Source: JAGMCJ01 sp046761005
GTDB taxonomy: Archaea > Thermoplasmatota > Thermoplasmata > RBG-16-68-12 > JAGMCJ01
Assembly (NCBI GenBank): GCA_046761005.1
Contig: JBHIFI010000004.1
Span: 1 to 58,353 of the forward strand
DNA length: 58,353 bases
Direction of reading: 5' to 3'
A program made the position numbers and the translations under genes. The notes beneath the pieces were generated by a model. That model did no database searches. It was not told the origin of the DNA and was given only the letters and a program-made list of their open reading frames with translations. Shown here one piece after another: positions 51,154-58,353 of this stretch (positions within the stretch are counted from its first letter, which is position 1; each line of letters begins with the position of its first letter).

Positions 51154-51831
51154 ATGAGGAGCGGGCTGCGAGAACGGGTCGCTGCCGACATAACTCTGAG
51201 TGATGAGCCTGGTAGAACGATGAGAAAGTGGCGAGAAGAGATGGGTGTCTCCCAATTCAACCTGTCCAAGGAGATGAATGTCTCTCCCTCGGTGATCAGC
51301 GACTACGAATCAGGAAGGAGGTCTTCTCCCGGCATCAAAACGGTTAGACGCATCGTCGATGCCCTGATGAGGCTGGATGAACTCTCAGGAGGAAAATTTT
51401 CAAAGAAGTTCGAGGGTGATGATAACGAAGGCATATTGAGCATCAGGGAGTTTCCAGTGGGAATTCCTGCAGACATATTTGTCAGGGAGATCGAGGGTGC
51501 CAGCCTGGCAGAGAAGGCACCTCCCATCAACAACGTCAATGGTTACACTATTCTGGACAGTTTGAAAGCAATAACACAAATGGGCTCATCGGACTATCAC
51601 AAGATATACGGATGGAGTAGCCAGAGGGCTCTCATATTCGTTGGTGTTAAGTTCGGAAGATCTCCGATGGTGGCTGTCAGAGCCCATCCGCTCAAGCCAG
51701 CAATGGTCGTCTATGTTAGACCCGAGAGGGTCGACTCACTTGCCATAAAGCTCGCAGAACTCGAGAAGGTCTGCCTCGTTAGAACCGATCTTGAGGTTCC
51801 GAAACTCGTGGAAAGACTTGCAGGGTTGTGA
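51154..51831 (+). CDS. HTH transcriptional regulator (COG1709 type)
   Basis: The 225-residue protein has an XRE-type helix-turn-helix (WREEMGVSQFNLSKEMNVSPSVISDYESGRR, residues about 26-58) and a C-terminal alpha-beta domain (YGWSSQRALIFVGVKFGRSPM, then HPLKPAMVVYVRP) that may sense a metabolite. In many euryarchaea this regulator type heads the operon with HMG-CoA synthase and thiolase, as here, so control of isoprenoid precursor supply is likely though unproven. The next start is four bases after its stop. Confidence 0.85.
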   Translation: MRSGLRERVAADITLSDEPGRTMRKWREEMGVSQFNLSKEMNVSPSVISDYESGRRSSPGIKTVRRIVDALMRLDELSGGKFSKKFEGDDNEGILSIREFPVGIPADIFVREIEGASLAEKAPPINNVNGYTILDSLKAITQMGSSDYHKIYGWSSQRALIFVGVKFGRSPMVAVRAHPLKPAMVVYVRPERVDSLAIKLAELEKVCLVRTDLEVPKLVERLAGL

Positions 51832-51835
51832 TATA

Positions 51836-52891
51836 TTGGAAGTTGGAATAGTCAGTTATGGAGGCTACGTTCCGAGGTGGCGTATTACACCTGTCGAAAT
51901 AGGAAAGGTTTGGGGAACAGATGGCGAGGCCATCAGCCGCGGACTGAACATAAAGAGCAAGTCCGTCCCTGCACCTGATGAGGATGTAACAACCATGTCC
52001 GTCGAGGCCGCCAGGAACCTCATGAAGAGATGCAACATCAACCCCAAGGAAATCGGAGCTATATATGTAGGTTCCGAATCGCATCCATACGCTGTAAAGC
52101 CAACTGCAACGATAGTCGCGGAGGCTATCGAGGCCTCACCTCATCTGACAGCAGCGGACTATGAGTTCGCATGCAAGGCCGGAACAGCAGCTATACAGAC
52201 ATGTATGGGTCTCGTCGCCTCAGGTATGATGAAGTATGGAATGGCCATCGGAACAGACACGTCTCAAGGTGCTCCAGGCGATGCTCTGGAGTATTCTGCC
52301 TCTGCAGGTGGCGCGGCCTTCCTCATTGGAACAGAGAATATATCAGCAAGAATAAACGAGACGTATTCCTATACGACAGATACCCCTGACTTCTGGAGGA
52401 GGGAAGGGCAACTGTACCCCAAACACGGAGGGAGGTTCACTGGGGAACCCGCTTACTTCAAACACGTCCTGACCTGCGGCGAGAATCTCATGGAAATTGC
52501 TGGGACGACTTCCGATGATTACGACCACGTGGTCTTTCATCAGCCGAACGGGAAGTTTCCGCTTAAGGCAGCAAAGAAGCTGGGCTTCAGCAGGGAGCAA
52601 ACGACGACAGGTCTCCTCTCCCCCGTAATAGGGAACACTTATTCTGCAGCTGTTCTCCTTGGTCTCGCAGCGATTCTCGATGTCTCAGAACCAGGAGTCC
52701 GGATATTGGCGATTGCTTATGGTTCAGGTGCCGGGTCAGATGGTTTTGATATCACCGTCAAAGAAAGGATAAAGGAGCTCAGAAATGACCCCTACCTTTT
52801 CGTGGACAATATGATATCGAGCGGGAAGTTCATTGACTATGCAACGTACGCTAAGTTCAGAGGCAAGATAGTACTGGCGGAGGGTGCCTGA
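51836..52891 (+). CDS. hmgS: Hydroxymethylglutaryl-CoA synthase
   Basis: This enzyme condenses acetyl-CoA with acetoacetyl-CoA to HMG-CoA, the first committed mevalonate step. TTG 51836 gives the archaeal N-terminus MEVGIVSYGGYVPRWRI; the longer frame to 51791 lies inside the regulator gene. The nucleophilic Cys113 is in YEFACKAGTAAIQ and the catalytic His in VVFHQPNGKFP; GTDTSQGAPGDALEYSASAGGAA and GNTYSAAVLLGLAA complete the thiolase-fold core. Its 351 residues are typical. Archaeal HMG-CoA synthase forms a complex with thiolase and a DUF35 protein, both encoded next. Confidence 0.95.
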   Translation: MEVGIVSYGGYVPRWRITPVEIGKVWGTDGEAISRGLNIKSKSVPAPDEDVTTMSVEAARNLMKRCNINPKEIGAIYVGSESHPYAVKPTATIVAEAIEASPHLTAADYEFACKAGTAAIQTCMGLVASGMMKYGMAIGTDTSQGAPGDALEYSASAGGAAFLIGTENISARINETYSYTTDTPDFWRREGQLYPKHGGRFTGEPAYFKHVLTCGENLMEIAGTTSDDYDHVVFHQPNGKFPLKAAKKLGFSREQTTTGLLSPVIGNTYSAAVLLGLAAILDVSEPGVRILAIAYGSGAGSDGFDITVKERIKELRNDPYLFVDNMISSGKFIDYATYAKFRGKIVLAEGA

Positions 52892-54060
52892 TGCGAGATG
52901 TAGCTATCATCGGAATAGGTGAGACGGAGTTCGGGGAACTCTGGTACAAATCCTTTAGGGAGATAGGCATAGAGGCCGGACTCAAAGCGATAGAGGATGC
53001 GGGGATAACTAGTCAGCAAATCGATGCCCTCTATGTGGGAAACATGTCAGCAGGGAAGTTCATAGAGCAGGAGCATATCGCCCCCCTCGTCGCAGACTAC
53101 TCCGGACTAGCAAATTTGCACCTTCCATCGGTTCGGGTTGAGGCCGCGGGAGCCTCGGGAGGCGTGGCACTAGCCACAGGGTATATGGCGGTTGCCTCGG
53201 GCATGTACAACATCGTCGTCGTTGGAGGTGCTGAGAAGATGACGGATGTTGGGGACGCACAGGCACTCCAAATCCTCTCAGCAACTGCGGACCAGGAATG
53301 GGAGTCTGTCTTCGGTGCGACTTTCCCAAGCTTATATGCGATGATGGCCCGCAGGCATATGCACGTCTACGGAACGACAAGGGAACAGCTTGCTGCGGTC
53401 GCTGTCAAGAATCACAGGAATGGGGCCATGAATCCCAATGCACAATACAAGAGGGAGATATCAATGGAAATGGTTCTCAATGCTCCTCCGGTCGCCAGTC
53501 CCCTTGGGATGTTCGACTGCGCACCTCTATCAGATGGAGCTGCGGCTGTTGTCCTCTGTCCTGTAGAGAAAGCCAAGAAGTTTACGGACACCCCGATCAG
53601 GATCGTTGGCTCCGGAATCGCAACGGATACGCTTGCGCTCCACAGCAGGAGAGATATTTGCACGATGGATGCCACGGTAATTGCAGGCAAGAAGGCCTTC
53701 CATCAGGCGAAGAAGACACCTAATGAAATAGATGTTGCAGAGATCCACGATAACTTCACGATTGCGGAAATCATGGCTATCGAGGATTTGAGGTTCTTCA
53801 AGAAGGGAAAGGGTGGTGAGGCTACTGAAGAGGGTATGACTGCCCTCAACGGAGAGATATCTGTGAATACCTCAGGCGGGCTGAAGGCGAGGGGGCAGCC
53901 CGTTGGTGCAACGGGCGTTGCCCAAGCCATCGAAATCGTTCGACAACTTAGAGGAGAGGCGGAGAAACGCCAAGTTGATAATGCAACCTTGGGCTTGGCC
54001 CATAATGTAGGAGGAACGGGAGCGACCGCTGTTGTTCATATATTCGAAAGGGGTGATTGA
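52891..54060 (+). CDS. Thiolase homologue lacking the nucleophilic cysteine
   Basis: The 389-residue protein aligns end to end with archaeal acetyl-CoA acetyltransferases: MRDVAIIGIGETEFGELWYK, YVGNMSAG, VVGGAEKMTDV, FGATFPSLYAMMARRHM and HNVGGTGATAVVHI. However, the nucleophile motif VEAACASG reads VEAAGASG (Gly87, codon GGA), and the GHPxGATG histidine is Gln336 (GQPVGATG). The His of HDNF is kept (His286), but the adjacent Cys typical of HDCF is Asn. By family knowledge this should abolish the acyl-enzyme reaction. The gene overlaps hmgS (TGATG), so a structural role in the HMG-CoA synthase complex is possible. A thiolase elsewhere would then supply acetoacetyl-CoA. Confidence 0.88.
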   Translation: MRDVAIIGIGETEFGELWYKSFREIGIEAGLKAIEDAGITSQQIDALYVGNMSAGKFIEQEHIAPLVADYSGLANLHLPSVRVEAAGASGGVALATGYMAVASGMYNIVVVGGAEKMTDVGDAQALQILSATADQEWESVFGATFPSLYAMMARRHMHVYGTTREQLAAVAVKNHRNGAMNPNAQYKREISMEMVLNAPPVASPLGMFDCAPLSDGAAAVVLCPVEKAKKFTDTPIRIVGSGIATDTLALHSRRDICTMDATVIAGKKAFHQAKKTPNEIDVAEIHDNFTIAEIMAIEDLRFFKKGKGGEATEEGMTALNGEISVNTSGGLKARGQPVGATGVAQAIEIVRQLRGEAEKRQVDNATLGLAHNVGGTGATAVVHIFERGD

Positions 54061-54519
54061 TTGGCTATTCCTAGGTTCTGGCGGGAGACGCCCAGCAGAT
54101 ATAACCTCTTCGCATCAAGGTGCGGAAACTGCGGGAAGATCTATTTTCCCCCACGATCCGTTTGTCCAAGTTGCCACAGGAGAAGCATAGGCAGGATGGA
54201 ATCTATCAAGCTGTGTGGTACGGGAAAGGTCGTTTCCTATTCGGTAGTTCACGATGCTCCAGAGGACTTTGAGATGCAGAAACCATATATCATTGCAATA
54301 GTGGAAATGAAGGACGGAGCTAGACTCACCGCACCTATCATAGACTGCGATGAATGCGACATTAAGATAGGGATGGAAGTTGAGGCGACTTTCCGAAAGC
54401 TCGGCGAGGAGGGGAAGGCGGGAGTAATACACTACGGGTACAAGTTCAGGCCCACAAATGAGTCCCTCCCGAAAAGTGATCTTCCCGAGGACAATGTACG
54501 ATCCAATAGAAAGGAGTGA
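54061..54519 (+). CDS. DUF35 zinc-ribbon/OB-fold protein of the thiolase-HMG-CoA synthase complex
   Basis: The 152-residue protein has a rubredoxin-like zinc ribbon (Cys21 GNCGKIYFPPRSVCPSC) and an OB-fold (LCGTGKVVSYSVVHDAPEDF, PYIIAIVEMKDGARLTAPI). In the archaeal acetoacetyl-CoA thiolase/HMG-CoA synthase assembly, the DUF35 protein bridges the two enzymes and shares the CoA-binding site. It starts at TTG 54061 directly after the thiolase stop. Its last 26 bases overlap the radical SAM gene. Confidence 0.92.
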   Translation: MAIPRFWRETPSRYNLFASRCGNCGKIYFPPRSVCPSCHRRSIGRMESIKLCGTGKVVSYSVVHDAPEDFEMQKPYIIAIVEMKDGARLTAPIIDCDECDIKIGMEVEATFRKLGEEGKAGVIHYGYKFRPTNESLPKSDLPEDNVRSNRKE

Positions 54520-55240
54520 ACGCATCGAAAAGGATGTCTGCCAGGGCATTCGCAGGAAATACTATCGCTTCAGGCCGGCGAAGTGGTACGGCGGGATCGT
54601 GACGGGCGATGTCGTGGGATGCAATCTTCTCTGTCTTTTCTGCTGGGCGGGAGACGGAATATGGGGACACACGAAGAAAGTGGGAGAGTTCTATGATGCA
54701 GAACAGGTCCTTCATAAGATGAAAAGAATCTCCGAGAAGACGGGATACACGCTTTGGCGGCTCAGCGGGCAGGAGCCAACCATCGGAAAGGAACACCTCC
54801 TCTCCCTTCTTGAGCTTGTAGACCAGACCAACTACAATTTCATTCTTGAAACAAACGGAATCCTCATCGATCGCTCATACGCGGATAATTTGGCAGCATT
54901 TGGGAATCTGCACGTACGGGTCTCCCTCAAAGGGTGCAGTGAGGAAGAATTCACCAGACTTACAGGTGCGAATAGGGGATTTGAGCTTCAGCTGAATGCA
55001 TTATCCAATCTGATGCAGGCGGGGGTATCCTGCCACCCCTCTATAATGAGCTCCTTCTCAGACGAGGATGAATTCTCCCGCTTGAGGGACAGGCTTGCAT
55101 CAATTCATCCTTCTTTCCCTCGGGACCTCGAAATTGAGGAGCTCATCCTTTATCCGCATGTGAAAAGAAGGCTGAAGGGCGCCTCGGTTCGGTTGAGCAA
55201 GAATCGTGGAGTTAATTGCGCACCAGAGGACCTAGCCTGA
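54494..55240 (+). CDS. Radical SAM protein of unknown function
   Basis: The 248-residue protein has the radical SAM cluster motif CNLLCLFC (Cys43, Cys47, Cys50) and later barrel elements: LWRLSGQEPTIGKEHL (the GGE-like SAM motif), FILETNGILID and LHVRVSLKG. It lacks an obvious SPASM or extra cluster domain. From ATG 54494 it overlaps the DUF35 gene by 26 bases, so it is probably translated with the mevalonate cluster. Any link to isoprenoid synthesis is inference. It resembles uncharacterised archaeal radical SAM proteins related to pyruvate-formate-lyase activators. Confidence 0.85.
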   Translation: MYDPIERSERIEKDVCQGIRRKYYRFRPAKWYGGIVTGDVVGCNLLCLFCWAGDGIWGHTKKVGEFYDAEQVLHKMKRISEKTGYTLWRLSGQEPTIGKEHLLSLLELVDQTNYNFILETNGILIDRSYADNLAAFGNLHVRVSLKGCSEEEFTRLTGANRGFELQLNALSNLMQAGVSCHPSIMSSFSDEDEFSRLRDRLASIHPSFPRDLEIEELILYPHVKRRLKGASVRLSKNRGVNCAPEDLA

Positions 55241-55289
55241 GTCATAAACTAGAAATACGATGACTCTGTATATCTGGAAGTTGAGCATC

Positions 55290-55565
55290 ATGGACATCAA
55301 GCTTCTAGACCTGAAGAAGACTCTGATGAGAATCGAGATATCAGACTCCGATGAGACGATAATCTTTCCACTTTTGAGCCAGCTTCTCAAGGACAAGGAT
55401 GTTTCTGACGCGAGGTATATCCCAGGTCATCCACAGCTTGACAGACCCCAGATCTTCCTAAGAGTGAAAAAGGGAAGACCGCAAACTGTTTTTCGGCGGT
55501 CGGCGAGGCAGCTCTCCAAGAAGTTCGACGAGTGCAAGACTCTTCTTGAAAAGGAATTCAAATGA
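55290..55565 (+). CDS. rpo11: DNA-directed RNA polymerase subunit Rpo11 (RpoL)
   Basis: Rpo11 pairs with Rpo3 as the archaeal counterpart of the bacterial alpha dimer. The 91-residue protein from ATG 55290 has the family pattern MDIKLLDLKKTLMRIEI, SQLLKDKDVSDARYIPGHPQLDRPQIFLRV and a C-terminal amphipathic helix ARQLSKKFDECKTLLEKEF. The frame upstream to 55260 is not conserved-looking. It is followed by truD after ten bases. Confidence 0.9.
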   Translation: MDIKLLDLKKTLMRIEISDSDETIIFPLLSQLLKDKDVSDARYIPGHPQLDRPQIFLRVKKGRPQTVFRRSARQLSKKFDECKTLLEKEFK

Positions 55566-55575
55566 TGTGTTCTTG

Positions 55576-56856
55576 ATGGAAGAGATTCTGGGAATCGAGG
55601 CTTCCCTCACAGAGGCCCCTGGAATCGGCGGGAAGCTTAGGATAAGACCAGAGGATTTCATCGTCGAAGAGGTATCAATTCCCTTGACAAAGGCGAAAGA
55701 TGGACGCTACACAGTCGCAAAGATTAGGGCGAGAAACTGGGAAACCAACAGATTAGTCAGGATCCTCGCAAGAACTCTGAGAATCAGCAGAAGAAGAATA
55801 AGATTCGCGGGAACGAAGGATAAGAGGGCGGTAACCACTCAGCTCGTTCAATTCGACAGTCCGCCTGAAATGCTGGGAAATCTGAACATAAAGGATATTG
55901 AGATTCTGGATGTCTTTCAAACGGACAAGAGAATCGATCTTGGCAACCTTTTGGGAAACAGGTTTCGCGTTAGAATCGGTAACATAAAGCTCTCCAGATC
56001 AGAAACGCTCGAGAGAGTATCGAGAATCACACATTCTATAATTGAGATCGGAGGATTTCCTAATTTCTTCGGAGTCCAGCGGTTTGGCGCGGCAAGACCT
56101 ATTACCCACGTCATAGGAAGGAAAATATGCAGGGATGATTTTGAGGGAGCGGTTCTGTCATATCTTGGACATCCATTTCCAACCGAATCGGATGACGTTC
56201 AGGAAGCAAGAAGACTCCTTGACAATAGCCACGATTTCTCCGGGGCACTAAAGGCCTTTCCAAAGAACCTGTCATTTGAAAGGGCAATTCTGAACCATCT
56301 GGTCAAGAACCCCGAGGACTTTGTAGGTGCGATATTGAGCCTCCCGCCAAATCTCCAGATGATGTTTGTTCACGCATATCAGTCCTATCTTTTCAACAAG
56401 ATTCTCAGCAAGAGGTTGAGGAGGAGTCTCCCACTCCACGAGCCCATTCTAGGTGACTTGATTCTCCCTGCCAAGAACGACGGACTTCCGGACAGAAGGA
56501 GACCAGTGCTCGTCAACGAGGGAAACATCACCAAAGCTGCTAGAAGAGTCCAGGAGGGAAAGGCTTTCGTTAGCGGACTAATTCTGGGAACCAATCCGCA
56601 TTATGCTGACGGGGAAATGGGCGAGATCGAGACATCCGTCATTGAGAGGGAGGGGGTGAAGCCCCAAGATTTCCTTGTACCAAAGATACCGAGAATCTCA
56701 TCGAAGGGCTCGCGTAGGGAGATTCTTGGGCCGCTCAAGGACTTCGAGTTCTATGTCGGAGAAGATTTCGTCAAGGCATCCTTTGAACTCATTCCAGGAA
56801 GCTATGCCACATCCTTGCTGAGGGAATTCATGAAAACCGACATGATGAGCTACTAA
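55576..56856 (+). CDS. truD: tRNA pseudouridine(13) synthase TruD
   Basis: TruD isomerises U13 of tRNA-Glu and other RNAs. The 426-residue protein contains the N-terminal GIGGKLRIRPEDFIVEEVS, the catalytic Asp in FAGTKDKRAVTTQLV, the NFFGVQRFGAARPITHVIGR block and the characteristic large insertion domain (about 190-340) with HAYQSYLFNKILSKRL. ATG 55576 is favoured because MEEILGIEASLTEAPGIGG matches the family; the frame to 55546 overlaps rpo11. It forms an operon with rpo11. Confidence 0.95.
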   Translation: MEEILGIEASLTEAPGIGGKLRIRPEDFIVEEVSIPLTKAKDGRYTVAKIRARNWETNRLVRILARTLRISRRRIRFAGTKDKRAVTTQLVQFDSPPEMLGNLNIKDIEILDVFQTDKRIDLGNLLGNRFRVRIGNIKLSRSETLERVSRITHSIIEIGGFPNFFGVQRFGAARPITHVIGRKICRDDFEGAVLSYLGHPFPTESDDVQEARRLLDNSHDFSGALKAFPKNLSFERAILNHLVKNPEDFVGAILSLPPNLQMMFVHAYQSYLFNKILSKRLRRSLPLHEPILGDLILPAKNDGLPDRRRPVLVNEGNITKAARRVQEGKAFVSGLILGTNPHYADGEMGEIETSVIEREGVKPQDFLVPKIPRISSKGSRREILGPLKDFEFYVGEDFVKASFELIPGSYATSLLREFMKTDMMSY

Positions 56857-56933
56857 TAGCCTCGGGATTCAAGGTCCAGTACGCAAAGAGGATTCGGATA
56901 GAAGTAAGAACGTCCAATCAACCGAAAGTCGCG

Positions 56934-57995
56934 CTATACCATTCCCCAACTGTGCTCACAATTCCCTACGAAACGACCTAGATCTGAAAGCGTCCTTCTC
57001 TTGAACCCACACTTGAAGTCGAACTTCACGACATTGACGGGATATTCATTGTAGTACAGGTATGTGCAAAAGAACCTCAGAAAGGGCTGCTTCACCTTCC
57101 AATGGGCTCGAGAATAGGCCTTCATGACCATCTCTATGCTTCTGTCCTCCTCACGTCCCCGAAGAGTGAATACGGGAAGGTCGTTCTCATACCTTTTGGA
57201 CATCGCTATGTTCTTGATCTTATGAAAATCCCCGTAGGAAGAGTCATAGAACTGCCAACTTCTTGAGAGCGGCCATTCACCCCAGTCGAGTCTGCTGTTG
57301 TGTCCTAGAGACCTGCGGAAAGCGGGCGGGCCTATATGGGGGATGAAATAGTCGACGTAACAACCGGAATCGGTGTGAAAGACGCCCCAGTACCAAGGCG
57401 ACGTGGGGCTGTTTATCCTCACCTTCTGGAAGTAGGCGGTCCCCTCCTCTTCGGTTTCGATATCATCAATCCTGATTCTGCCGGTCACCTGCGTCCCTCT
57501 GATCTTGTGCATCAGATAACCCAAATCCGCGAAGTAGCGTTTCCCAGTTGGCTCTATCCTAGACATGAAGGGTGTCCAAGGCACCATCTTCATCTCTATC
57601 TCCACATCAGGTCTTCTGATCGTGACCAGATGATCCTCACCCTTTCTGGCAAAGCTGTAGGTATTATCATTCTTGAGAACAAGCTCACCCTCGTTTTCAT
57701 TCCACCTCGAAGTCGTCCTTCCCTGATCGATGAAGAGAGGCTCCCTCATTCTCCTTCCGTCAAAAAACCATGAGGCGCACAGTCCATAGAAAGTGAGATG
57801 ATTTCCCTCGCGTTGGATTGCCAACCTGTTCAGCCACGGAACATCATTAACTTCAACAATCCTTGTGTTCCTCGTTCCCAAGAGAATCATTAGCTGTTTT
57901 GTTCTTTCCGGATTTTCCCGATTCTTGAGGAAGAATATGTGCCACCACCACCACCATGTCCGGTTCTTCAGCTCGCCTATTCTATCAATATCCAT
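56934..57995 (-). CDS. Trp-rich protein of unknown function, possibly lipocalin-like
   Basis: The 353-residue product has no signal peptide or recognised motif. It is rich in Trp and Tyr and predicted beta-strand, opening with ELKNRTWWWWWHIFFLKN, then QLMILLGTRNTRI, GLCASWFFDGRRM and RINSPTSPWYWGVFHTDSG. The pattern recalls two-barrel lipocalin-like proteins of the AttH/CrtC type, but I cannot assign it. ATG 57995 lies behind a GAGG site and about 43 bases after the TATA box at 58034-58042, so the frame to 58100 is untranslated. The last bases are convergent with truD. Confidence 0.7.
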   Translation of the reverse strand: MDIDRIGELKNRTWWWWWHIFFLKNRENPERTKQLMILLGTRNTRIVEVNDVPWLNRLAIQREGNHLTFYGLCASWFFDGRRMREPLFIDQGRTTSRWNENEGELVLKNDNTYSFARKGEDHLVTIRRPDVEIEMKMVPWTPFMSRIEPTGKRYFADLGYLMHKIRGTQVTGRIRIDDIETEEEGTAYFQKVRINSPTSPWYWGVFHTDSGCYVDYFIPHIGPPAFRRSLGHNSRLDWGEWPLSRSWQFYDSSYGDFHKIKNIAMSKRYENDLPVFTLRGREEDRSIEMVMKAYSRAHWKVKQPFLRFFCTYLYYNEYPVNVVKFDFKCGFKRRTLSDLGRFVGNCEHSWGMV

Positions 57996-58033
57996 TATCC
58001 TCGAGAAGCTCACGTTAGTGGCAAGAATGGTAT

Positions 58034-58042
58034 GATATAAAT
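58034..58042 (-). promoter_or_regulatory. TATA box of the Trp-rich protein gene
   Basis: ATTTATATC on the minus strand predicts transcription from about 58010, with a leader of about 15 bases carrying the GAGG ribosome site. Confidence 0.55.
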
Positions 58043-58161
58043 TTGTTCCCGCTGTCTCCACCAGACTTCGAAAACCATCCCTCGAGGGAAAAAAGCGCAT
58101 ATCGACAATGCAGTATCGCTCCAGACGAAATCTGGCGGGTAGGATTAGGACTCAAGGTTCA

Positions 58162-58252
58162 TGGACTCAGCGGGATTTGAACCCGCGACCTCCACCTGTT
58201 TCGCTCAAGAGAGATGCGAAGGTGGCGATCTTCCAGACTGATCTATGAGCCC
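58162..58252 (-). tRNA. tRNA-Ala (anticodon CGC) with a 17-base intron
   Basis: On the minus strand, GGGCTCA pairs with TGAGTCC, including the Ala-specific G3-U70 pair; discriminator A, no CCA. The anticodon stem CCACC/GGTGG encloses 24 bases instead of seven. Removing TCTCTCTTGAGCGAAAC (58198-58214) at the canonical 37/38 site leaves TTCGCAA with anticodon CGC (58216-58218). Exon TTCGC is complementary to intron GCGAA, as expected for a bulge-helix-bulge splice site. A CTATAAA box at 58281-58287 lies 29-35 bases upstream. Confidence 0.95.
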
Positions 58253-58291
58253 TCGGCAATCAAGATTACAAAACGTTTCATTTATAGGTTT

Positions 58292-58353
58292 TTATTCGCC
58301 CTCTATCCTCTTGAGGTTCTCCTCATAGACTTCCTTCGATATCCTGCCCTCTT
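58292..58353 (-). CDS. C-terminal fragment of an unknown protein (5' part outside window)
   Basis: The minus strand is open from the window end to a TAA at 58292-58294, encoding EGRISKEVYEENLKRIEGE. This pattern resembles the short C-terminal helix pair seen at the end of many archaeal membrane or coiled-coil proteins. Too little is present to name it. Confidence 0.5.
   Translation of the reverse strand, partial: EGRISKEVYEENLKRIEGE

Overview
The window is archaeal chromosomal DNA, most likely from an uncultured Thermoplasmatota-type euryarchaeon. The evidence is the gene content: archaeal/eukaryotic-type S12-S7-EF-2-EF-1A-S10, L44e-S27e-aIF2alpha-Nop10, Rpo11, TruD, Kae1, archaeal fructose-1,6-bisphosphate aldolase/phosphatase, COG1111-type helicases and a DUF835 protein. 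Many first-of-operon genes have a TATA-like box 21-36 bases before the start codon, so their mRNAs are leaderless or nearly so; genes inside operons have Shine-Dalgarno motifs or ATGA/TGATG overlaps. Four large exported proteins (M6 peptidase, phospholipase-D-like protein, a 2598-residue subtilase and an M14 carboxypeptidase) suggest growth on extracellular protein. The phylum is an inference, not a measurement.

Layout. 1-6.0 kb: end of an unknown gene, a UbiD-family decarboxylase, an exported M6 metallopeptidase and a COG1111 helicase. 6.0-11.1 kb: the translation operon S12, S7, EF-2, EF-1A, S10. 11.1-15.5 kb: a possible structured RNA, tRNA-Ala(UGC), a second COG1111 helicase, a metallophosphoesterase and a helical-repeat protein. 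15.6-17.4 kb: FBP aldolase/phosphatase and triosephosphate isomerase, overlapping. 17.6-22.4 kb: exported lamin-tail/PLD protein, a membrane-embedded Cas4-like nuclease, two small membrane or exported proteins and a ribbon-helix-helix regulator. 22.6-24.7 kb: class V aminotransferase and Kae1, convergent. 24.8-32.6 kb: the giant subtilase with four 217-residue and nine 98-residue repeats. 32.7-35.0 kb: YjbQ and a PEP-synthase-like protein. 35.0-38.1 kb: nickel ECF transporter NikMNQO with divergent NikR and a perfect palindrome between them. 38.2-42.1 kb: UppP, a winged-helix protein, a CDF transporter, two small unknowns, tRNA-Glu. 42.1-45.0 kb: L44e-S27e-aIF2alpha-Nop10-PAC2-DUF835. 45.2-47.9 kb: a winged-helix regulator with a palindromic promoter, RpiA, an ArfB-like creatininase-fold enzyme and Dph6. 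47.9-50.7 kb: M14 carboxypeptidase. 50.8-55.2 kb: tRNA-Pro, then an HTH regulator, HMG-CoA synthase, a thiolase homologue, a DUF35 protein and a radical SAM enzyme. 55.3-58.35 kb: Rpo11, TruD, an unknown Trp-rich protein, intron-containing tRNA-Ala(CGC) and a truncated gene.

Functional links. Isoprenoid synthesis is represented by the HMG-CoA synthase cluster and by the UbiD protein, which may be the archaeal anhydromevalonate phosphate decarboxylase. Kae1, TruD, Dph6 and Nop10 modify or support tRNA, EF-2 and rRNA. FBP aldolase/phosphatase, TpiA and RpiA indicate gluconeogenesis feeding pentose synthesis. No CRISPR array, insertion sequence or phage module was seen. The observations most worth following are a thiolase homologue that has lost its nucleophilic Cys and its GHP-motif His inside an otherwise normal mevalonate cluster, a Cas4-like nuclease with four inserted membrane helices, a structured-RNA candidate after S10, and two strong palindromic operators.
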